DNA from: Dugong dugon | Lineage: Eukaryota > Chordata > Mammalia > Sirenia > Dugongidae | Length of the DNA stretch: 64,000 bases | NCBI GenBank assembly: GCA_030035585.1 | Contig: CM057469.1 | Span: 119,266,650 to 119,330,649 of the forward strand | Direction: 5' to 3' | Part shown: piece by piece, positions 12,400-23,085 of the stretch | Numbering within the stretch: the first letter of the stretch is position 1 | How the letters are laid out: every line of letters starts with the position of its first letter | Program-made: the position numbers and the translations under genes | The notes under the pieces: generated by a model | Database searches by the model: none | What the model saw: only the letters and a program-made list of their open reading frames with translations | Told to the model about the DNA's origin: nothing

Positions 12400-12600
12400 C
12401 TGAACCTGAGCTAAGACTCCATTAATAACTTGACATCCATACACCCCCACCTTGATTGATGGGACACAGTGACATTTTGTGTCTCCTGGAATTAGTGTCA
12501 GTTCAGAGCCAGTATTCAGTAATTCCTGAAAAAGTCTAATTATTTCCTTTTCCTCAATGAATAATTACTCTCTTAAAAGACCGTAGATCCCTTTGGGGAA
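12400..12600 (-). pseudogene. ERV-L aspartic protease remnant
   Basis: The minus strand around 12500-12530 reads LLNTGSELTLIPGD, a retroviral protease active-site loop in which the catalytic Asp of DTG has become Asn (codon at 12514-12516). It lies upstream of RT in the order expected for gag-pro-pol. Frame continuity around it is poor. Confidence 0.65.
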
Positions 12601-13011
12601 GGCTGGGAGAAAGATTAATGGTATAAATTTTTGACAGTGTAGTGAGATCCTTCTTCAAGAGGATGTAGCTTCTCCTTCATTCAATGGGGCTGTAAGTCTG
12701 TAAACTGGCTTAAATCTGGGATTGATTGAGGTGATGTGACTATTCAGGAGATTCTAGTTAGACTGCCATTCTCTTGACCTAGAATTCTTCCTTTTGTACA
12801 AATCAAGTAAATATTTAGTAGCTTTCCAGTCTATTTCACTCTTAGGGACACCATGACTAAGTAGCTAACATCATAAATTCATGAATTAGACTATTCTAAT
12901 TACTGCTTTGACTCTACTGTCCATTGCAGCAACCATGCCCAGCTTGATTTTGTCAATTGACCGGACTTGGACCCTACTACAAAGGGATCCAATCAGCCCC
13001 ATTGTATTTAG

Positions 13012-13614
13012 GTGTCTTTGAAATCTTTTTTTTAAAATTTTTTTATTGTACTTTAGATGAAGGTTTACATAAGAAATAATTTCCCATTAAATAGTCAGTA
13101 CACATATTGCTCTAAGACAATGGTTAACAACACACATATGTATACATATATATATAGACAGCTAGATAGATAGAAAAAGAGAGAGATTTATATCAAGGAA
13201 ATGGCTCACATGGTCGTAGAGGCTGGAAAGTCCCAAGTCCATAGGTCAGGCTGGAGGGTTCTCCTGACTCACTTATCTGCAGTGGCTGGCAAACCCAAGA
13301 TTTGCCATGTCAGACTACAGGCCTCTGGCTGCAGAGGCTGAAGAATCCCAACACTGGTATCGGAAGTCAGATGAGGATCCAGAGCTAGCAAATGCCAGCA
13401 AACTTTGCCAGAAAATCCAGGCCATACCCACAAGGAAACTCCCTTTCAGTTGACTGGCTGCCCATAGCAGATCTCATCATGGAAGTGATTGCGTCATTAC
13501 ATAGCTCTCAAACTACATCATAGCTACCAAACCACTGAGAATTGTGGCCCACCCAAGTTGATACACAACCTTAAGCATCACAAGCAGTGACTCACTTTCA
13601 CAGTGTCTTTGAAT
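13012..13614 (-). mobile_element. Composite insertion: LTR fragment fused to L1 3' end, with TSD
   Basis: Flanked by a target duplication (gtgtctttgaa) at 13012-13022 and 13603-13613. Reading the minus strand, the insert holds about 20 bp of unknown sequence, then an LTR of family A from its first base (13582) down to about 13140, a TA-rich stretch, the last about 110 bp of an L1 3' UTR (13135-13030, matching the terminal module at 4080-4183), and an A-tail (T-rich at 13025-13047). The LTR lacks its own 3' end. One target duplication around the whole unit suggests a single L1-driven insertion of a chimeric RNA. Confidence 0.65.
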
Positions 13615-14640
13615 AAATATGGAGGCTGTGCTGGTATCTATCCCTATTAAGAATCACTGTCTTAGAATCTTTAGTCAAGACAGCTCCGCAGGCAATTATG
13701 AGCATCTTAGGCTCTTCTCTAATCTAAATTTGCTGCAGCTATTCAAAGCTTGGCTATTTTTCATGGTTTGGTGAAAACTTAGCCAAATCTGTGAAGTTTG
13801 TTCTAACCCGTCTTTTTTCCCACTTGTCTTGCCCAGCTACTTTTTAATGGTGTATATGGCATATCTCATTACCTCTCTTCTGGCCTTTATTTTCTTGTCA
13901 TTCATTCTATGTCCCCAGGTGGCAATGTCCTCTCTTTGCTTTCATATTTTGCATGAAGGTTGAATATAGGTTAACTAGGATGAAGATTGCAAATATAACT
14001 TCAGGACAGAGTTAAGCTAACTAGCTCATATATTCAGGTGGTAGAGGAGTGTTAATTAAAGTCAAATACTGCAGATATTGGTCTCATTAGCTCTGATTTC
14101 TAAATTATAAGTCACCTAGTCACAGGCAAGTGACTTATTAGATGAGCCCATAGGGTAGAAACTCTAACTAAGAATAAGTTCTAGCTGCTCAAGAGAGTAG
14201 TTGACATTTGTTCCTGAGACCTAGGTGACTTAGGTCTTTCAGATGAAGGAGAGGGTAACAGTTTTCTCAGGTCTTATAAGCTCTGGACTACTGGGTTGCT
14301 CACTGTCTGCTCTGACACCAGTGCCTGGGACCACACACCCTTAGTAAAGATAATCTGTGATGTACCTGTCTCTTAGCTCATTTTACCTCCACTGATAACT
14401 GCTTCAAATTGTTCTTCCAGATTTAAAGATAGTGTGATATACAAGCCCATCCATATGCTCAAACATCATTTCTGTTAGTATAAATTGACACATTTGGTCT
14501 TTTTGAGTAGGGTGGGAGAGTCAGCCCATGACTGTGCTAAGTCTACTATCATTTTTGATCCCTAGATGACCTTGGCTTTATTAGCTTATTAACTGAGCTA
14601 CCAAGCCCTTAATATAAGAGATTTAGCGCATTTGAGTTTA
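13603..14640 (-). pseudogene. Probable ERV-L gag-like remnant
   Basis: Continues the provirus on the far side of the composite insertion. No long frame survives and no signature motif could be identified. The call rests on position upstream of protease and on the continuous antisense character. The right edge is arbitrary. Confidence 0.35.
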
Positions 14641-15438
14641 CTTCAAGTATTTTTCATACCTTGTGATGACTATATATAATATAAATAGGTAATAAGAAGG
14701 TATTATTTTAATTAAGAGCACATTAACCCCCCCCCCAAAAAAAAAAATTCTTTATAGAGTAACATCTCAAACACCATCAGATTCCATGAATGATGGCAAG
14801 GGTACTCGGCCACCAATCACTCTTGTCTTCTAGCTGCAGTGTATTTTATTTTTCAGAATCCACTCTAATTAGAAATTTGAAAAGAGACCCCCACAAACAA
14901 ACTCTAATTTACTTTTGAAAAACTAGCTATTCAATTCCAGATATTCTGCATGTTCTAATACACACCACAGAGTCCAGAGAAACATGTCCAGCATAGCAAG
15001 TAATGGCAGGCAACATGAACTGAATGCATAATGCGAAATCCATACTCACTGGTTAGCTTTTTTGTTTTTCCTTTATAATTAATGAATCCTTGAAAATTCT
15101 TCTTGTGAAGAACTTGGATTGAAACCATAAATTATTATTGAAGCAGTCAGGTACATGTTTGACATTATTATGCATAGTAAGAAGTGATTAACCTTTATAC
15201 TGGTTGATACACTGTCACGGAATAACTTTTTCGAATGTTTTTATATTTTAAAAGTCCAGATTCTTCAAGTGTTCTTCGAAGCCCATCCTTATATAATATT
15301 TTATATTTTCCTTAATCATTTAATTAGGAACATCCTATCTCCAATGGCTCTTCCTCCCAAGAGTACCTTAGGATTCTGTCCACAATTAATGTCAGCCTTA
15401 AGTCATTGGTTTTATAGAGACTTTTTAGAGATGGAGTC
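14641..15438. other. No recognised feature
   Basis: Includes a C-run/A-run at about 14726-14748. No gene or 5' LTR for the provirus could be found here. Confidence 0.45.
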
Positions 15439-15956
15439 TGTCTTAGTCATCTAGTACTGCTCTAACAGAAATGCCACAAGTGGATGGCTTTTAACAAAGA
15501 GAAGTTTATTCTCTCACAGCCCAGTAGGCTACAAGTCCAAACTCAGGGCATCAGCTCCAGGAGAAGGCTTTCTCTCTCTGTCGGCTCTGGAGGAAGGTCT
15601 TTGTGATACATCAGTCTTCCCTTGGTCTGGGAGCAACTCAGCACAGGAACTTCAGGTCCAAAGGATGCATTCTGCTCCTTAATGGTATGCTTCTTAATGG
15701 TATGAGGTTCACATGTGTCTCTGCTCACTTCTCTCTTTTATATCTCAGAAGAGATTGGCTTAAAACACTATCCAATCTTGTACACCTCATCAGTATAATT
15801 GCCGCTAATCCATTTTATTAGATTATAGTGATTGAATTTACAACACAAAAGGAAATCACATCAGATTACAAAATGGTACACAGTTATACAATACTTGGAA
15901 TCATGACCCAGCCAAGTTGACAGATATTTTTGAGGGACACAGTTCAACCCATGACA
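15439..15956 (-). mobile_element. MaLR-type solo LTR (family B), antisense
   Basis: Plus-strand reading runs from 'tgtcttagtcatctagtac' to 'caacccatgaca', the reverse complement of a MaLR-style LTR. It pairs with the sense copy at 61901-62366: 'ttctgttatagcagcacta' there corresponds to 'tagtactgctctaacagaa' here. The block 'tctctctctgtcggctctgg' is the complement of 'cagagagagaaagcc' there. No internal region adjoins it. Confidence 0.65.
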
Positions 15957-16261
15957 GCATCTCCAACAAATTAGTGACTGCAACAGCGGGAATTTCAGGC
16001 CTGGCAGTAACATGGTTGAGGTAGAACTTTCAATATGTTTCTAATCACGTCAAATAAGCAAATACATCCTTCACTTACTCACCTGGTTTTTTTTGAGAAA
16101 CGGAGTTTGATCAGAGTATAAAATACATAAGCTGGACTGTGGGATTTTCTGACTCTTTATACAACTCACAAGATCAATGTCTGGTGAAATATTAGCTAGG
16201 AAATACAAACCAGTCCATTTTTTAAAAGACTGTATTTTGAAGCTTCTACTTTCTATCCTTC
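15957..16261. other. No recognised feature
   Basis: No gene or confident repeat. Confidence 0.45.
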
Positions 16262-16576
16262 TTTTTACCAGTGTTTGGTGTTTACTTACAATGTGCCAGG
16301 CACATTCCCTTAAATAGGAATAAAGTGGTAAGCAAGATAGGGGAAGCTCCTGTGTTCACGATGCTTGTATTTTAGAGGGAGAGACAGATAATAAACTATT
16401 AAGAAAGTATTATACTTTATGGTAGTGGCAAATGCTATCACACACACACAAAAATAAAGCAAGTTAAAGAAATGAAGAGATTTGGAGGGTAGGTGTCTAT
16501 TTTATATAACGTGAATACAGTAGACCTTGAGGTGGCATTTAAGAATAGGTCTGAAACTTCAGAAAGAGCAATCCAT
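16262..16576 (+). mobile_element. L2 LINE fragment (left part)
   Basis: Contains 'caatgtgccaggcac' followed by 'gataataaactat' and 'gtggcatttaagaataggtct', in the order found in L2 non-coding 3' regions. Strongly diverged. Continues after the MIR insertion. Confidence 0.55.
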
Positions 16577-16840
16577 GCCACGATAACAACGGTAGACTTT
16601 ATGTGGCCACTTTCTCCACTTAACCACTTTCTAAACTCCTTACAAAAACAAAATCATTTAATCCTCATCACAACTCTCTGAATTGGGTGCCAATAGTATC
16701 CTCATTTCACAGATGGACAGAGAGTCAGGGAGACTAAGTAACTTTTCCAAGGCCATGCACCTAGTTGGTGTAGAAACTTTTAACCTAAACGGTCAGGCTT
16801 CAGAATCCATATTCTTAAGCGCTGAACTGCCTTCCTGAGA
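16577..16840 (+). mobile_element. MIR SINE nested in L2
   Basis: Core-like sequence 'ttaatcctcatcacaact', 'tcctcatttcacagatgg' and 'aagtaacttttccaaggcca', in MIR order. It lies between two L2 parts. Confidence 0.75.
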
Positions 16841-17330
16841 TAAGACGTTTATAGAAAGAAAATAGCAGTTATAAGATTGTAAAGACATCAGGTTGTAAGA
16901 GATCAGGGTATTCAATCAACAATAAGCATTCCAATGTGACTGGAATAACAGGAGAGGAGGACAGTGGTAGCAGATGAGATTAGAGAGGGAGGCAGGGACA
17001 ATAAATGTAGAGCTTTTTGGGCTGTGATAAGGGGCTTGGATTTTATTTTCAGTGCAATGAGAAACCTCTGCAGGCTTTTAAGAAGGGAAGCAGCATCACT
17101 TGTTTTGGGTTTTGAGCAGGTCACTTTGATTATTTGCTGGTAAATGGACTTCAGGCTGGCTTGCTCGAAAACAGAGACCAACTGGAGGGCTATTGCTGTA
17201 GTTCAGTGATGATTATTGTTTTGGTCTAGCATGGTAGTGTCAGAAGCTGTGAACTGTGATTCGATTTAGGGTATATTTGAAGGCTGAGCCATGATGAGTG
17301 CATAGATCAAATATGGGAGGGAGGCAGGGA
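16841..17330 (+). mobile_element. L2 LINE fragment (right part)
   Basis: Contains 'gtggtagcagatgagatt', 'ttggattttattttcagtg' and 'ggctattgctgtagttcag', following the L2-like order of the left part. Confidence 0.55.
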
Positions 17331-18433
17331 AAAAGATATCAAAGTGAAGTGTTTTAGACATGCTGCTATGCCAATTAGATACTAAGACCAAGGTCTCAAT
17401 TGATCCACTAATATACCAGAAAAGGCCTATTTACAAAAGTCCCAACCCAAATATTAATACACCATATTCATCGACACTGTCATACACACTTTTCACACTT
17501 TAATATCTCTGAAATTATTTTATCTTTTTATTCTTGATAGTATTTTAAGTTGAACACAATATGGTTATTCATTGAAATTCATATCCTCATAGGAGAAATT
17601 ATTAGCATTTGGTGATTTGATAAATTTTACCTTCCTCTGATTTTTCCACCTTAATATTTCTCTTTCTTAGAAGTATTTATCATAACATCTGGGAATTTGT
17701 TAAACTGATTTGCATTGCTCTTTAAACATGCATTGTATGTGCGTCGTGCTTTCAACATGAGAACACAATCTATTTTAGAGCCAGAGTTTTTCATCTGTGT
17801 ATTTTTGGTATGCTATAGAGTTCTCAGGGCAGAGTAACACGCTCAGTAAATTACTCTTAAGTTGACTTGACAGGTGTCACTGGGGTGATACACCATCATC
17901 CAAAATTTCTTTTTTATAATGGCAAAATCCAGCTAAATGTTTATTTCTTCAACCTCACTTTTTTGTGGGCTAGTTAGGCACGAGAACAAACAAAATACCA
18001 TCTGTATAATCAAAATTCCAACAGAACATCAATAGAAAACTTTTTTTTTTAAGGAAATGATGAATAAACACTGAAAATGTTACTGGAGAAAGGGGCACGG
18101 AGAAGAAACATTTTCACTAGAAACACCAAGCTTTTACTAGACACTGGCAGGAGGAGAGCTGCCTAAATATGTTTTATTTGTCTTTCAGATGAGAATTTCA
18201 CTTTTCATTTGATGTTTGATATTAATTTAATGTATAATATAAGTAAAAAGAAAGAAAGTATCACAAACGTGAAGAAATTCAAATTACAGCATTGCATAAA
18301 TGAGTTAAAAATACATTTGAAATATGCACATGTAAAACAAACTCTGGCAAGATGTTACAATGATAGTATTCCTCTGAATAAATAAAATAAACTTACTTAG
18401 TTGACTACATATATATATACACGTATATATACA
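17331..18433. other. No gene; AT-rich unique-looking DNA
   Basis: About 1.1 kb without a recognisable repeat or coding sequence. It ends in a TA/TACG microsatellite (about 18408-18431) into which the next SINE inserted. Confidence 0.45.
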
Positions 18434-18628
18434 GGAACCTGGTAGTGCAGGGGTTAAGCCCTTGGCTGTTAACCGAAATGTTGGGGATTCAAACTCACCA
18501 GCCGCTTCACGAAAGAAAGATGGAAGTCTGCTTCCGTAAAGATTACAATCTTGGAAACCCTATGGGGCAGTTCTACTCTGTACTATAGGGTCACTATGAG
18601 TTGGAATCAACTCGACTGTAACAGGTAT
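18434..18628 (+). mobile_element. AfroSINE, full length, inserted in a TA microsatellite
   Basis: Complete from 'ggaacctggtagtgcag' to 'gttggaatcaactcgact'. It has TA repeats on both sides, so the insertion split a microsatellite and no target duplication can be told apart. Confidence 0.9.
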
Positions 18629-19989
18629 ATATATATATATAGTAAATTATATATATAAATATACAATATGTCTTCTATGATTATAATAATGTTCAGAAAA
18701 TAACACTAGGAAGAAGAACTTTTAGAATAGTGAGTAAATATTTTCCCATAGTGGTATATAGTCAATTAAGGTGATTTGGTGAAAGAAGTAGGGATAGACA
18801 TAAACTAATAAATCAAGAAAGAACACAATGTGCTACAGTGAAATAGCAGTAAAAAGTTTATAGGCATGAAACAACAACAGAGTTCATTAGTCTGCACACT
18901 TAGCAAGTTGATTTAAAAATTTTGACTGTCTGACTTTGATCCATAGTAGACTGTCCTAGTCCTGGACATTCAAACGTCTACAGAACTTGGTACAATCTGG
19001 GCCTGGGTAGTAACAGATAGCTATAACCTAAGTTTCTACTTAAAACAGCTATGTCTTCAGTTACCTTCCGGCATCTAAAATCACATAAATAATGGGCATC
19101 ACTTCTACGAATAAAATGCAAGTAATAAAAACACAATACAATTTTTCCTATACACACAGTCACTCACATCCGTTAAATCAATAAATTTTTTGTTTGAAGA
19201 CCAGTATGAAATTTCAAGAATGCCAAACAACAAATACAATACTACCTGGAGTAAGTTATATAATGTAGTACATCAAATATCCTAGCATATAATCTGGAAT
19301 ATTACAATATGGAATAATCAGACTGAAACATCATGATGTCTGATAAAATTTAAAGCAAAAAGAATAAATGGAATTAATGATGAGTCACACTTTGCTCTTG
19401 CTAAGGATTTATCTTTTAAAAGTCTCAAGAAGATACATAAACTACTTTGTCATAAAATGTTTGGATTTTTTCTTGAATATTTAAGTAAGTCATAGTTTAT
19501 TCTGGAGACTACATGGAACAAAATACAAAATAAACATGAAGATGCTTCACACACAGGAATGCTGGACTGGAGGAATTGTATGACAGCTGCTAGATAGTAT
19601 CCTGCCCTTGCCACACACCACACCAAAATCCAACAAACTTTGTTTACGTAGGTCATGTGAGGAATTTGGACAATAAGAAAAAGATGAAGCCCCAAAAGAA
19701 AAGAAGAAATACTGGGGAAAGACATAAACCAAGTTCCAGAAGGACTTGCAAACCATTGAAGTAGGAAGAGTAAACATTGGATAGTTATAAAAGTGCTTAT
19801 TTTCTGGAAGTCAAACGTTCAGGCATAAAATGAGTGGAGACTTCAGGAAAGAGCACGTTTGAATCACCAACTCCCTGAAGTTCACTGAAATTGGGAAATA
19901 AATAAATGAAAACAAACAAACAAAAAATCCACAATTATATTAAAGGCCATAATTACACACCATATGCTCCAAAAATACTACATAATAGA
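18629..19989. other. No gene; unassigned DNA
   Basis: AT-rich. The minus-strand ORFs at 19450-19777 overlap in two frames and show no domain. No named repeat recognised. Confidence 0.45.
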
Positions 19990-21056
19990 TAGGATTGTGT
20001 GTGGATCATAACAAATTACAGATAACATTGTGAGGAATGGGCATCACGGAACACTTAATTGTGCTCATGAGAAACCTGTATGTAGACCAAGATGTAGTTG
20101 TTCAAACGGAACAAGGAGATACTGTGTGCTTTTAAATCAGGAAAGTTGTGCTTCAGAGTTGCATCCTTTCACCATACATATTCAATCTGTATACTGAGAA
20201 AATAATCCAAAAAACTGGACTATATGAAGAACTCGGCCTTGGTGGAAGATTGGTGGAAGACTCATTAACAACTTGCAATATGCAGATGAAACAACCTTAC
20301 TTGCTGAAAACGAAGAGGACTTGAAGCACTTACTGATGAAGATCAAAGACTACAGTCTTCAGTATGGATTACATTGCAACATAAAGAAAACCAAAATCCT
20401 CACAACTGGGCCAACAAGCAACATCACGATAAATGGAGAAAAGATTGAAGTTGTCAAGGATTTCATTTTACTTGGATCCACAATCAATGTCCATGAAAGC
20501 AGCAGTCAAGAAATCAAATGATATATTGCATTAGGCAAATCTGCTGCACAAGACCTCTTGTAAGTGTTCAAAAGCAAAGATGTCACTTTGAGGACCAAGG
20601 TGTGCCTGACCCAAGCCATGGTGATTTCAGTCACCTTATATGCATGCAAAAGCTGGACAATGAATAAGGAAGACCAAAGAAGAATTGATGCCTTTGAACT
20701 ATTGTAATGGTGAAGAATATTGAATATACTATGGACTGCCAGAAGAATGAACAAGTCTGTCTTGGAGGAAACAGAGTGCTCCTTGGAAGCAAGAATGGAA
20801 AGACTTTGTCTCACTTCTTTGGACATGTTATCAGGAGATACCAGCCCCTGAAGGAGGACATCATGCTTGGTAAGGTAAAGAGTCTGTGAAAAAGAGGAAG
20901 ACCCTTGGATGAGATGGCTGGTCTTCCACAAATGGGCTCAAACATAGCAATGATTATGAGGATGGTGCAGGAATGGGCAGTGTTTTTTTCTGTTGTACAT
21001 AGGGTTGCTATGAGTCAGAATGGACTTGACAGCACCTAACAAAATAACAACAACAG
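19990..21056 (+). mobile_element. RTE (BovB-like) LINE, 5'-truncated, with 3' tail
   Basis: Begins inside the RT with 'gtgtggatcataacaaatt' and runs through the RT core and C-terminal region to the 3' tail. The tail is 'gttgctatgagtcagaatgg', then 'cttgacagcacctaacaa', then an (AAC)-rich end. This is the longest RTE copy in the window. The 3' tail closely resembles the AfroSINE tail. Confidence 0.9.
20000..20950 (+). pseudogene. RTE ORF2 fragment (RT core and C-terminus), broken
   Basis: The clearest frame is 20273-20521 (82 residues) and carries the RT catalytic box. It reads QYADETTLLAENEED, so the second Asp of the usual YADD is Glu (codons at 20279-20290). The same frame then holds KTKILTTGPTSN and the LLGSTIN region before a TGA at 20519. 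Later pieces, for example 20707-20889, are in other frames. With the changed active site and stops it is inactive. Confidence 0.85.
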
Positions 21057-21152
21057 ATAGGAAAAATTTAATACCAGAGTTAAAACCATTTTTAACTTCC
21101 ACGTAGGCAAGGCTAATTGAGTTCAGTTACCTATTGTGAACTGTTTGGCTCA

Positions 21153-21270
21153 CAAAACCACAAACCCTATTTTGACTCATAGCAACTCTATAGGGCACAG
21201 TAGTGTTTCCAAGGAGAGGCTGGTGGATTGGAACTGCTGACCTTTTGGTTAGCAGCTGTAGCTCACTCAC
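21153..21270 (-). mobile_element. AfroSINE fragment, antisense
   Basis: 3' part and B-box region ('ggattggaactgctgacc'). The 5' end is degraded. Confidence 0.75.
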
Positions 21271-21574
21271 AGGAAACCCTCAATCGTTATTTGTTGAATG
21301 AAAGGCAACAAAGTCAGGTTTTGACTTGGATGTCCTCTAATTCATAATAATACAGCATTATGGAAGTGAGATAGTTCTGAAAGGGCCTCAATACCTTAAT
21401 GTGGAAATATGAGAAACAGGTGTAGGGTCAGATCAGAAGAAAAATATGTTAGAGTCAAAGCAGTTTTCACTAAGTGTAAGTGCAGAGAAAATATGGTTGA
21501 TGGTGAGACTAGGACAGGTTTCTCCACTCACCATCCAAGCCAGGCGGAGTAGTCCACAGATTAGGCAGGAATCC

Positions 21575-21741
21575 AAAACTAAAAACCAAACCCTTTGCCA
21601 TCAAGTCGATTCCAACACATCGTGACCCTAAAGGACCGAGTAGAACAGCTCTGAAGTGTTTCTAAGGAGTGGCTGATGGATTTGAACTGCCAACCTTTTT
21701 GTTAGCAACAGAGCTCTTAACCACAGTGCCACCAAGGCTCC
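21575..21741 (-). mobile_element. AfroSINE, antisense
   Basis: Short-variant copy running from 'ccatcaagtcgattcca' to 'gccaccaaggctcc'. Confidence 0.88.
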
Positions 21742-21957
21742 AAGGTAGTCATACCTTTTAGCACCTAAGCTCCACCTAGTTTTGAGGTTGCTCAAAGTTG
21801 ACTGGGCAGAGATAAATGTGGATTGACACTCCAAACAGAAAGCCTGTGAGAAAACTTTCAAAGAGCTACCTTTCAAAAACAAACATGCTTGGCTAAATTA
21901 TTTTAAAATTTCAAGGAACATATAACTTTCATGCTATTTAAATGATGAGGGAGAAGG

Positions 21958-22090
21958 ACCTGACAACCTACTGCTATAAATATTAAAGCTTAGAAAACCC
22001 TAAGGAGCAGTTCTACTCTGTCACTGGACTTGCTATGAGCTGCTATGAGCTGAATTCAACTGGGTAGTACCCAACAACACACAATAACAA
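21958..22090 (+). mobile_element. AfroSINE 3' part with an internal micro-duplication
   Basis: Keeps the 'gaaaaccctaaggagcag' to tail region. A 10-bp piece (tgctatgagc) is repeated in tandem at about 22031-22050. Confidence 0.7.
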
Positions 22091-22551
22091 ACTATTTCAA
22101 TAACTAAAATTGACAAAAAACAAACAAATAAACCTGTTTATACCTTTCTTCTCAAATTGCACCATATTATTAAACCAAAGCAAAGTGATATTAACCCAAG
22201 AGCTGACCAAAAGTAAATCTAAAAAAAAAATTAGCATTCTCTTCTAATGTAAAATAATACAGTAACTCTGTAGTGATGGGGATGAAAATATGGAAGTGGG
22301 GGAAGGTGGGAGGATAGAAGAAAAATTATCACTCTCAGGTCGTGTAAATCAGATATAAGTAGCCATTGTCTTACTACTTAACGTTATTCTGGAAGTGCTT
22401 AATGGAAATTAATGGTAATCAAGATAAGCAAAATGTGACTATGAATGTATCCTTGGAAAACCCAAGAGAATCAATTAAGAAGGCTATTTATAAAATTAAT
22501 CACTGTCATTATTGTTAATATATTAACTATAATACTCCTATATAATACACT
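22091..22551. other. No recognised feature
   Basis: AT-rich, no gene seen. Confidence 0.45.
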
Positions 22552-22721
22552 GGAGCTCTGGTGGTGCAGTGGTTAAAGAGTTAGGCTGCTAACTAAAAGG
22601 TCAGCAGTTCGAATCCACCAGCAGCTCCTTGGAAACCCTACCGGACAGTTGTACTCTGTCCTATACGGTTGAGGTGAGTCGGAATCAAGTTGATGGCAAC
22701 AGGTTTGGTTTTTTTTTTTTT
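22552..22721 (+). mobile_element. AfroSINE, short variant
   Basis: Well preserved from 'tggagctctggtggtgcag', with a near-consensus B box 'agttcgaatcc' and a T-rich tail. Confidence 0.9.
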
Positions 22722-22744
22722 GTATTTTTTATATAATATACCAA

Positions 22745-22845
22745 TGGTCATGCAGATGGCTCAAGACTGGGCAACACTTCTTTCTGTTATACATAAGGTT
22801 GCCATGAGTTGGAGGCAGCTGGAAGGCAACTAACAACTACATATA
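22745..22845 (+). mobile_element. RTE 3' tail fragment
   Basis: Matches the last about 100 bp of the 20-21 kb RTE: 'atgcagatggctcaagactg', then 'ggttgccatgagttgg', then 'ggcaactaacaac'. Confidence 0.7.
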
Positions 22846-22877
22846 ATGGAATCAAGGGATCTAGAATAATATAAAGC

Positions 22878-23080
22878 AGCTGCCAGGGTGGCACAGATAT
22901 TTCTACCCTCAGCTACTAACTGAAAGGTTGGTGGTTCAAATCCACTCAGAGGTACCTTGGAAGAAAGGTCTGACAATCTATTTCTGAAAGGTCACAGCCA
23001 TTTAAAACCCAATGGAGTGCAGTTCTACCCTGACACATATGGGGTCGCTATGAGTTGGAACCGAGTTGATGGCAACTGCT
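22878..23080 (+). mobile_element. AfroSINE, long variant
   Basis: Includes the extra middle segment 'ttctgaaaggtcacagcc' and ends 'gagttggaaccgagttgatg'. Confidence 0.85.
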
Positions 23081-23085
23081 TAGTT

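Larger units (their letters stand above)
9102..14640 (-). mobile_element. ERV-L-like provirus internal region (antisense, decayed)
   Basis: A minus-strand retroviral internal region can be followed from the polypurine tract rightward through a dUTPase-like part, integrase, RNase H, reverse transcriptase and protease, to a probable gag-like part beyond 13603. No env is present between integrase/dUTPase and the 3' LTR, as expected of ERV-L. The right edge (about 14640) is uncertain and no 5' LTR was found. A younger composite insertion interrupts it at 13025-13602. All frames are heavily broken. Confidence 0.7.

Noticed and set aside
13603..15438. A 5' LTR for the ERV-L-like provirus
   Set aside because: No second family-A LTR start was found to the right of the gag-like part. 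The LTR at 13140-13582 belongs to the composite insertion, because the flanking duplication lies outside it.
19450..19777. Two overlapping minus-strand ORFs, a possible pseudogene
   Set aside because: I could not match either frame to any protein family. A search would be needed to keep it.
22552..22640. tRNA-like A and B boxes in SINE heads
   Set aside because: They belong to the tRNA-derived SINE head. No cloverleaf with acceptor stem is present, so not a tRNA gene.
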